From Bactericera cockerelli (Eukaryota; Arthropoda; Insecta; Hemiptera; Triozidae): a stretch of 64,000 bases of DNA. The notes beneath the pieces were generated by a model. That model did not search any database, was not told where the DNA came from, and worked only from the letters and a program-made list of their open reading frames with translations. Position numbers and translations under genes: made by a program. Shown piece by piece: positions 56,470 to 64,000 of the stretch; the first letter of the stretch is position 1; every line of letters starts with the position of its first letter. The DNA is taken from NCBI GenBank assembly GCA_024516035.1, contig CM044964.1, positions 8,749,736-8,813,735 on the forward strand, written 5' to 3'.

Positions 56470-56735
56470 GTGGGATTTAACGTCGCTTTCAACAGCATGG
56501 TCATGTCACGTCAAGAGTTTTACCCTCCATTTGTCACAATGTCATCCGGCCGAAGTGAAGGCCCGGACTAGCCAGCATCACAAGGGTTTGAATTTGAATG
56601 GTCACCCATCCAAGTCCTAACCTCGCTGGACATGGCTAAACTTCAGTGACAGAACGGAAACTGGTACCAGTTCTGTCAGTTCCAAAGACACCGTTGGCGC
56701 CCTTAATAGGGGGTTAGGAAGGGCATCCAGCCTTA
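56470..56735 (-). mobile_element. 5S rRNA-derived SINE S5 joined to GGGCATCCAGCC tail
   Basis: Minus-strand S5 (GGACTTGGATGGGTGACC is clear at 56603-56622) with a damaged middle. To its right on the plus strand lies GTTAGGAAGGGCATCCAGCC, the 3' end seen in S6. It is a composite of two insertions. Confidence 0.7.
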
Positions 56736-56904
56736 AAATTTGTATATTATCACTGTGGCGTAACCGAGCTGTGGTCAGCCTTCGTGACGGAAAATCTTTT
56801 TTTTTTTAAATACCTAATATCGGTCAGCTGATAAAATCTAAGGGTCGGTTTAGATACTAATCCTCTTTCATAATACGGCCCTACTCTAGTACTTTACGCT
56901 TTTT

Positions 56905-57090
56905 GGTGGAAGAGATTGCCATAGGCAATAACCCCACCCTTTAGTTAGGACATATGTTACAGTTTATATATTTTTTCATTTTTATTGTATTTATTGTTTC
57001 CATTTTATTTATTGTTAAAATAATTATTTGTACTGTATTACAATTGTTCATATATCTAGTAAAGTGTTGAAAAATAATAATAATACGCAT
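56905..57090 (+). repeat. LINE-type 3' tail with AAT repeat
   Basis: GGTGGAAGAGATTGCCATAG, hairpin, CCCACCCTTTAGTTAGGACA, AT-rich stretch and AATAATAATA end. Confidence 0.7.
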
Positions 57091-57109
57091 GAGCGTCTAT
57101 TATTACGAC

Positions 57110-57160
57110 GCTCACTGAAGTTAAGCAACGTCCGGCGAGGTTTGTGATTCGCGGGCAACC
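57110..57160 (+). mobile_element. 5S-like SINE head fragment
   Basis: CACTGAAGTTAAGCAACGTC and GCGAGGT only, on the plus strand. Confidence 0.55.
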
Positions 57161-57415
57161 AAAACATTTACTTCAGACTCCCATCCGGCACCTCATGGGA
57201 GGAAGAAGAAAAAATGGTAAAAAATAAGTAAATATCGACGCATAAAAAATTGAACATACATGGCGATGTCGCGGGTGAACTGGTCGGGATCACCATTTAT
57301 TTTTGGTACAGTGAGACTAATACTGTTTTGGGCTGACATTCTATATATAAAAAACATTTATAGTACATAGGTACAGGTACATAGTATGTATACTTACTAC
57401 ATACATACTTTTCTT

Positions 57416-57557
57416 TACATATTTGTATTAATCACTTTCGTGTTATCGCAACTCTTTCAAACTCGCTTTACTAAATATACGCTGAAATCATGATTTGAAA
57501 CACCGAGTTCCAGGTTACAAATCCGCCGCCTTATTGATCAAGCTACTGAGGTCGGTC
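57416..57557 (-). mobile_element. tRNA-derived SINE, family S2
   Basis: Minus-strand S2 with GACCTCAGTAGCTTGATCAA head and a diverged B box. Confidence 0.8.
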
Positions 57558-57914
57558 AGTATTTACTTAATAATAATATAGATAATATACTTGACTCTTT
57601 CCCCAATTCAGTAACCTGTATATTACGTAAGTTGCCCTGCATTTACCCAGCTAGATTTTAAGACGTATTTTTTACCAGAGCAGAAACTAAGACAGTCTAA
57701 TATGTGAGAGGAATTCTTTATTAATGTTAATTAAAGACAATAAAACCACTCGAGACGTTACCCAGGCTGAATGAAACCTGCCTGGTCTCCATAGCAACGG
57801 GAAGACGCGTGGGCGTGTGTTGGGCGTGGGTTCGAATCCAATCTAGAGCAAAAAAATGAAGAAAAAAAAGTTATCCTAAATTTGTGTTGTTCACGATGTG
57901 ATATTTGAGTAATA

Positions 57915-58052
57915 ACCGACCTCAGTAGCATGATCGTTAAGGCGGCGGAGTTGTGACCTGGAGGTAGGTGATTTAAGTCCCGGTTTCAGAGTAGAATTAG
58001 TAAAGCTAGTTTGAGTAGTTGTGATAAAACAAATATGATAACTTTAACTTAA
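57915..58052 (+). mobile_element. tRNA-derived SINE, family S2
   Basis: GACCTCAGTAGCATGATCGT head, body GTAAAGCTAGTTTGAGTAGT and a shortened tail. Confidence 0.8.
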
Positions 58053-58131
58053 CTTATATATTTGAGTAATAATTATTGTGATCATATACTTTTTTTTTAT
58101 CATAATTATTGATTATTGTTTTTATTCTATT

Positions 58132-58200
58132 ACCAACCTCGGTAGCTGGATCGACAAGGCCTCGGACTCTTAACCGGAGGTCGTTAGTTCGACTCTCAAC
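58132..58200 (+). mobile_element. SINE S2-like head fragment
   Basis: CCAACCTCGGTAGCTGGATC and GTTAGTTCGACTC; diverged, ends before the 151-bp MITE. Confidence 0.5.
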
Positions 58201-58224
58201 CAATCTCAGTAGCACACTTTCTAC

Positions 58225-58375
58225 CACTTAGACGACCGGCATGGTTTTTCGCGAATTCTCTTGTGGGACCGGCGATAATGCGGCTATACCGAACCCGTGT
58301 ACCACCGGTGGTACACCCGGTCCATTCCGTACGAACGTGCGTGTACCACCGGTGGTACACCCGGTCGTCTAAGTG
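58225..58375. mobile_element. 151-bp inverted-repeat element with two 20-bp palindromes
   Basis: It has perfect 15-bp terminal inverted repeats, CACTTAGACGACCGG (58225-58239) and its complement (58361-58375). CTAC flanks both sides, a possible 4-bp target duplication. Inside are two exact copies of the perfect palindrome GTGTACCACCGGTGGTACAC at 58297-58316 and 58341-58360, the second directly abutting the right terminus. No coding capacity. Confidence 0.8.
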
Positions 58376-58489
58376 CTACTGTCTGACTTGTAGCTATTTA
58401 TGTACCGAATTATTTTATTTGTTGAATGGTCTTGAGTGTCTTGATATTATGAATAGCTTCATCCGAGTTGCGACCCGAAGCATGGTGTT

Positions 58490-58670
58490 TTTTTTAAGGT
58501 ATTTGTGCCCCGGAACCGCTTTCGCATTACTTCAGGGTACTTTACCTTTACATCCATGCCATTCCGGAAAAAGAAAATTTCGGTCAGAAATTTCCGCTCC
58601 GGCCGGGATTCGAACCCGCAACCTCCGGGTCAGTAACCAATGCTCTTAACCACTGAGCCACGGAGTTCGG
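58490..58670 (-). mobile_element. Intact tRNA-derived SINE with 14-bp TSD
   Basis: Minus strand: GTGGCTCAGTGGTTAAGAGC (A box), GGGTTCGAATCCCGGCCGG (B box), a short body and an A-rich tail at the left. CGAAGCATGGTGTT occurs at 58476-58489 and 58671-58684. It is distinct from S1-S8. Confidence 0.88.
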
Positions 58671-59102
58671 CGAAGCATGGTGTTCTATACATATACTACA
58701 GACATACTCTTAGATAATATTTTTACACAATGATTGAAACATTGCCGTACATCTTGGCTTGAATTATTAATGACAATAATGACCTATGACTTATCCAGAT
58801 AAAAATAAGAATTAAAGGGAAGAAACAGTTAAAAATCCTAAATTTGCATACATAGATATTTTTTTTTTTAATTTGTCCAATTTTTACGTTCTTTATCTTA
58901 TAGAAAGTAAAGTAATTTTTAATTAGGTACCTAGGTATCAATTAAATTTGATTTTTGTAGTTTGATGATTCAGCCTACTCAGCTGACGTAGGCTTTTACA
59001 TCCTGTGGTTTAAATGGTCATTATAATAATTATTATGGTGGATAGTGTTTTTTTTAAACACCTAATGGTGTTTCTTGTTAATTTGGGTTTTTTTTTTAAG
59101 TG

Positions 59103-59349
59103 GGGTTTAACGTCGCTTTCAACTGCCATGGTCATCTCACGACGGGGGTTTTACCCTCCATTCGCAGGAAACTCACAAACCTGCTACTCACATTGACCTC
59201 ACCCAGCCTGAGTGGGGCCGGGAAAAGCCAGCGTCACGAGAATTAGAATTTGAATGGTCACCCATCCAAGTCTTAACCTCGCTGGATGTCGCTTAACTTC
59301 GGTGTTCTGAAGGGAACCGGTGTATTCAACATGCCATCGACGCTGGCTG
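59103..59349 (-). mobile_element. 5S rRNA-derived SINE, family S5, full length
   Basis: The most complete S5: 5S-like head at the right with GTTGAATACACCGGTTC, CACCGAAGTTAAGC and CTTGGATGGGTGACC; a repeat of the GCCAGCGTC motif; the core GGCTGGGTGAGG and GAATGGAGGGTAAAACCC; 3' end GAAAGCGACGTTAAACCC next to an A-rich run at the left. A second, truncated unit starts at 59350-59388, giving a partial dimer. Confidence 0.9.
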
Positions 59350-59730
59350 ATTTCGCTTTCAACTGCATGGTCATATCATGACGGAAAGGTGTTTTGTGTT
59401 GTAAAGTGCTCTTAATAGTGCTGGGTAGTAGTATTGGTGGAAAGCGTGGGTGGTGTAGGATCGGCGAGCTCCGGAGATGAGAGAGATCGCGTGTTGCACC
59501 ACGCAGAGAAGTAGTAAATTAAATAATTGACAAATGTGGGTTAGTTTATTTTTTACAGCAGTCATTCAAGACATTCCTCACAGCTTACCGTTATAGCGGC
59601 ATTCGTAGGTTGTTCTATTTCTACACAATCCGTCCGTATGGACGTATAAAAAATAATTTTAATTGAAAAAAAATCTAAAATTGGTTTCTACCTAATATAT
59701 GTAGGTATACGTATTATTATTATACTATAT

Positions 59731-60887
59731 CCTCCTGAGACCTGGATGTACTTTTAAAAGTACATGAGGCAGGTACTGCTTGAGTCCTGAGATTTTTTTA
59801 TTTTTTTTTTATTTTTTATTCCTGTTCATAATGATTAAGGAAGTCATTATAAGTGTATAAGTTACAATGAAAATTACCAAATACGGCCTGAAATAAGAGA
59901 TATCAATGTACTTTATAAAGTACATACTTTATAAAGTACATAAGGACTCAATGAAGTGTTTTTTTCTACTATTACTCTCACCGCTGATCTTTACTCAGCG
60001 GTTTTATATGAAAACACAAATTTTCATATAAAAAAAAGTGTTTGGTCTTTTATTTGAACTTAAGTTTTTGACAAGATTTAAACTTTAAATGAACCTACTT
60101 ACTGAGACAGTGAGAAATAATAAATTTTGATTTTTTTTGTAGATTTTTTTTCATAGAAAATAGAAAAATTATAGATTTTTTTCCATACCTATTCTTAAAG
60201 TTAAGAACTTTGTTAATAAACATATCAGTACTTAGAACTACAAAGTATAGAAGTAGTTTTCTAAATAATCATTAGGTGGGAACTGACATCAATTTTGATG
60301 GAATGTTAGAAAGCAATTGTGCTTTTTTGTTAAGCACAGAAAGATATTGCACTGAGTACATTTGATTTTTGTTCTTTGATTGCATTTTTCCCCACGGCAC
60401 CTGTGTTGTTTGTCTTCAGCAATAGGCAAGTGTTTGGCTCCACTCTTTCTTTACCGATTACTTGATTGAATCCCAATGTACTTTAAAAAGTACACCCAAC
60501 TTTGGTCGTTGTTATTGCAAAGGAAACAAATAGTAAACACCATGAGGTAACTTCAGGATAAGGTCCAAAGTAAAAGAAACATATATTTAATTTAAAACGT
60601 GTCAAAAAATTCAATAATATTCACTTACTACTTTTCATAGGGGTTCACGTTTTCTGGCGACGCTTGGACATATTTTTAGCTCCAAATCATAACTACAAAT
60701 GAAAAGATTTTTTCCACAAAATTGTTTTGTTTACAATTCAAAACAGCTGAATAAAATATTCCGACCAACTTCAAACCACTATCTTCTCTCAAAAACCGTC
60801 GGGAATTTTTGAAAATTCCATGTACTTTTAAAAGTACGCCAGGTCTTAATCAGTACTTTCGGGAAAACATGCCCAGGTCTCAGGAGG
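59731..60887. mobile_element. 1.16-kb inverted-repeat element with ATGTAC palindromes
   Basis: It has perfect 15-bp terminal inverted repeats, CCTCCTGAGACCTGG at the left and its complement ending at 60887. Internal palindromes of the type ATGTACTTTTAAAAGTACAT lie at 59746-59765, 59906-59925, 60476-60495 and 60820-60839, with a fifth overlapping half near 59925-59942. No long open frame. Target duplication is not clear (ATAT left, CTAT right). The superfamily is unassigned; the end-plus-palindrome plan resembles the TTAA element at 10021. Confidence 0.75.
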
Positions 60888-60895
60888 CTATTAAA

Positions 60896-61038
60896 ATCAT
60901 ATTTGTGTTAATCACTTTTGTGATATGACAACTATACTCAATCTCGCTTTACTAAATCTACGCTTAAACCGGGACTTAAACCACCAACCTCCATGTTACG
61001 AGTCCGCCGCCTTATCGATCAAGCTACTGAGGTCGGTT
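60896..61038 (-). mobile_element. tRNA-derived SINE, family S2
   Basis: Minus-strand, near complete, directly beside the right end of the 59731-60887 element. Confidence 0.85.
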
Positions 61039-61729
61039 ATAGCTACGTATTAGGTAATTAGAAGGTCTATCTAGGTATTTATACAAACAGCAAATCAATG
61101 CACCTTACTATTATAATACAAGATAGCCAACAAAATATTGTAAATTAATATTTATTTTAAAAAAACATGAAAAATCAAAATGAAAATTTTCCTAGCTTTC
61201 TAGAACTAACCCCAATGACAAGTTTTTTTTTTTTTTTTTTTTTTTTGGGAGAAATCGTTCCCTACTAAATTAGTGAAACTTTTGGTATTGCTTTCTAGTG
61301 TTAAATTTGGTTGGTGTTACCAGACCCCTGACCTTCACAAGTTAGGGCCCAGGCTTTGACCCGGTAACTTTACCCTGTGAACTTATGGAGATGGTGGAAA
61401 AATTATATAATTATGTAGACGCACAGATCCAATGTCTAAGGGTCGAATTACGATTTCAATAAAGATAAGCCGTCTCTTAAATCAGAGTTTCAAAAAAGGG
61501 TCAAATTATGAAATATAGGTTTTATCGACCCTCAAGTCAGATATTTATACCATTCACTATATTATTCACAGTGTTCTATTTTAGGCGAATAAGTCTCGAC
61601 AGGTGCCGCGCCCCGAAATTTAAGCTAGACTAAAATTTAGCAACATCAAATCGCTTATATGTACCTATACCTAGGTATTTTTTTTTTTTTCTGATTTTTT
61701 TTTTTCTCATTTTACTTCTTCTTATATTG
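61039..61729. other. Non-coding, nothing recognised
   Basis: A 29-base T run near 61219-61247; no frame or known repeat. Confidence 0.5.
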
Positions 61730-61885
61730 TATAATTAATTTGTTATTGTCGGTGTTGTATATTCTTATCAATAAAGTGTAAAATAATAATAATAATAATC
61801 AGTTATCTTATATTGTATAATTAATTTGTTATTATCGGTGTTGCATATTTATATTCTTATCAATAAAGTGTAAAATAATAATAAT
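61730..61885. repeat. 76-bp direct repeat ending in AAT microsatellite
   Basis: TCTTATATTGTATAATTAAT to AATAAAGTGTAAAATAATAA occurs twice (61730, 61806). Confidence 0.85.
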
Positions 61886-62104
61886 AATCAGTTATCTGTA
61901 TTGTAATCCTCTTTCATAATGTGGCCCTAAACTCGTGGGACCATTTTGAGGGCCATGTTTGAGAACGGTTGTGTGGACACACCAGAGCAAGAGAATCGTA
62001 GATAGTGGCTCAAGGATATGAGGATATTGCTCTTCGACTTTTTATCACCATAATATTTTGAAAACCCATACAGCGCGTCACAATAAAGCACAACGGAAAT
62101 CCAT

Positions 62105-62263
62105 GCACTATACACCAGAGAGATAATATATCTACTGTGATGTTTATATGTTCATACATCATGTTGATTGTATGTACAGGGTGGTGCACTATACACCAGA
62201 GACATATACTGTGATGTTAATAATTATGTTTATACATCATGTTGATTGTAAGAACAGGGTGGA
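62105..62263. repeat. 81-bp tandem duplication
   Basis: GCACTATACACCAGAGA to GTACAGGGTGG twice (62105 and 62186), with a few differences. Confidence 0.85.
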
Positions 62264-62354
62264 TCTCGTTTTTTTTTCTCTTTAATCCAAGCACACCATA
62301 ATAATCAAATTCAAGGACGGTTCAGTTTGGCAGAAATACAGTTATTAGTTAGTT

Positions 62355-62494
62355 ATCATATTTGTGTTAATCACTTTCGTGATATCACAACTACTCAAAC
62401 TCGCTTTACTAAAACTACGCTGAAACCGGGACTTGAACCACCGACCTCCAGATTACAAGTCCGCTGCCTTATCGATCACGCTACTGAGGTTGGT
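62355..62494 (-). mobile_element. tRNA-derived SINE, family S2
   Basis: Well preserved minus-strand S2 (GACTTGAACCACCGACCTCC, GATATCACAACTACTC). Confidence 0.88.
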
Positions 62495-62598
62495 AAAATA
62501 CAGTTATGACCTGAATGTAAGAGAACTCAAGGGACGGGAGGACGCACCGAATAGAAATTTCTTTTAGAAAAGATCCTCAGAAATTTAATTGTAATGTA

Positions 62599-62727
62599 GG
62601 GCGGAATTAATAGACAACATCAATAACTTAAGTCGTTGGTAAGCGTCGGTTTTCCCTATCTTACACAGTACGCAATCGGTGACTTAGCGCCACAGAGGTA
62701 TTACAAAAACGTCTATTAATTCCGGCC
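62599..62727. mobile_element. 129-bp MITE (copy 2)
   Basis: Same length and nearly the same sequence as 54723-54851, with a few substitutions including one in the right terminus. It is flanked by GTA on both sides, so the insertion duplicated three bases here too. Confidence 0.85.
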
Positions 62728-63117
62728 GTAATATAGAGGTAAATCGGATATGGAAATTGTTCTCCTATATCGCCGTTGCTCTTATATCCAGTTCTCTTAT
62801 ACACAAGTTCAACGTGTATTACTTCTATAATTTTTTTTTCTCAAAATTTAAATATATAAATATTATATAACATTTCTTTCGTACTTTTTTTTCCAAATAT
62901 AGATCAAATTATAGCTTCATCTTCCGTTATGTGTTGAATTTTTTTCTTGTACCTCGTAGTCTCGTTCCAACTGCTCTAAAAGTTTGGGTTAAAACCCAAT
63001 TTTTCAATCTCGAAAATGATTTTTGTGATTTTTCACTAAGTAACTAAGCTATTCTTGACAATTACCTCTATAAATATTAAATAAATAGATAAATAACTAC
63101 ATCAGGTAGGTAAGTAG

Positions 63118-63395
63118 TCACTGTGGCAGAGCGAGTTAGCGCGCTAGGCATTGCACACATGGTGACCTGGGTTCGATTCCCAGCGGGGGAGGATTTTTTC
63201 TGCTCTGTACTTGGATGTTCGGGGTCCACTCATACCTCGTGAGGAAAAATGAGTAGCTGCTTTAATGTGAAGCAGCGACCAGTGGCAGAATCTTAGGCAA
63301 AAAAATAATACAAGATATTGTAAATTAAAGTGGTAAAGTCCTATGATTCTCCGCTACCCACTAAAATTGTGACATAATAACACAAAGAAAAAGCA
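63118..63395 (+). mobile_element. tRNA-derived SINE, family S4, full length
   Basis: Best S4 copy: GTGGCAGAGCGAGTTAGCGC (A box), GGGTTCGATTCCCAGCGG (B box), full body with CCTCGTGAGGAAAAATGAG and a CACAAAGAAA end. Confidence 0.88.
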
Positions 63396-63837
63396 TTATT
63401 ATTATTATTATAACTACATCAGGTAAAGCAATACTTTAAACTATAAATAAATTGAAACCAGTAACAAATTAAACATTTTATTTTGTTTATTTTTTTCCAT
63501 GGAAGAGCGGAAGTGAAATTCTCTCTCGGGTACCCTGTATATCTGTGTTTCAATAAAACAAACTACAACATTTTGGTAGGGTTGATGTATTGTGGAAAAT
63601 AATAAAATATCATTAATAGTAGAATAATTATAATAATAATTCAATATACACTCTGGTATTGTGTATTCTTTTCAGATAGCGGAAATACAGTTTCGTGATA
63701 GTACAACACGCGATGAGAACTTAATACGGTTTGATATGCTCACAAGTCACACACATGTTCCTGCAGACGAATTTGTTTAATGGTTTTTAAAATGTAAGAG
63801 TGTTTTTAATTTTAAATAATGGTATTTAGACAACACT

Positions 63838-63977
63838 CTGTGTGTGTGTGTGTGTCTGATCCATATGGTGTGTGGGTGAGGGTGTGTGTGTGTGCTCTAA
63901 AAGGTGTGTGGGTGAGTGTGTGTGTGTGTGCTCTATAAGGTGTGTGGGTGAGGGTGTTTGTGTGTGTCTGAGAGAGA
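63838..63977. repeat. GT-rich minisatellite
   Basis: Three units of about 41 bp (GTGTGTGGGTGAGGGTGTGT plus TGCTCTAAAAGG). Confidence 0.85.
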
Positions 63978-64000
63978 GCCCTTTTTAGGGTTTTATTCAT

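Noticed and set aside
57785..57798. Strong regulatory claim for the second X-box
   Set aside because: The degenerate consensus is expected by chance at this window size; kept only as a low-interest note.
59230..59349. 5S rRNA gene
   Set aside because: Only the first two thirds resemble 5S rRNA, with many changes, and the rest is SINE body.

Overview
The window is eukaryotic, AT-rich and almost entirely built from transposable elements. No host protein-coding gene can be supported. The element mix (a BEL/Pao LTR retrotransposon, a CR1-group LINE with a PHD-finger ORF1, a mariner, a piggyBac-type TTAA element, a Helitron, several tRNA-derived SINE families and a 5S-rRNA-derived SINE) points to an arthropod, most likely an insect. 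The exact group cannot be fixed from the sequence.

Layout. 1-7.4 kb is unique flank with scattered SINEs and two minisatellites. About 7.5-39.77 kb (copy A) and 39.88-52.97 kb (copy B) are two versions of the same locus, in the same order and orientation, joined by a run of exactly 100 Ns (39775-39874). The left contig ends with sequence that in copy B runs on into the right flank, and copy B starts inside a tandem repeat that in copy A adjoins the left flank. This is what two unmerged haplotype contigs would give; a true tandem duplication is the alternative. 53-64 kb is unique flank with SINEs, small DNA elements and a Helitron.

The A/B pair works as a set of filled and empty sites. Copy A alone carries a 911-bp TTAA-flanked piggyBac-like element (10021-10931), a full-length CR1-group LINE with both ORFs open (15074-19713), a 12.4-kb tandem of two BEL/Pao elements (21076-33440) and an internally deleted mariner (36317-37235). 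Copy B alone carries a 122-bp LINE tail flanked by a 13-bp duplication (49557-49678), a poly(A)-ended insert (50888-51128) and several SINE or LINE-tail insertions.

The two BEL/Pao copies encode a gag-like domain, zinc knuckles, aspartic protease, reverse transcriptase, RNase H and integrase. Each is broken: copy 1 by a frameshift between protease and RT, copy 2 by a frameshift early in gag and by a 3' deletion into the next LTR. The LINE is the only autonomous element with undamaged frames. The short elements (families called S1-S8 here) would depend on LINE or transposase machinery supplied elsewhere.

The most unusual observations are (1) a SINE core shared by a 5S-rRNA-headed and a tRNA-headed family, (2) three different short inverted-repeat elements that all carry 17-20 bp internal palindromes, and (3) the haplotype-like A/B arrangement.
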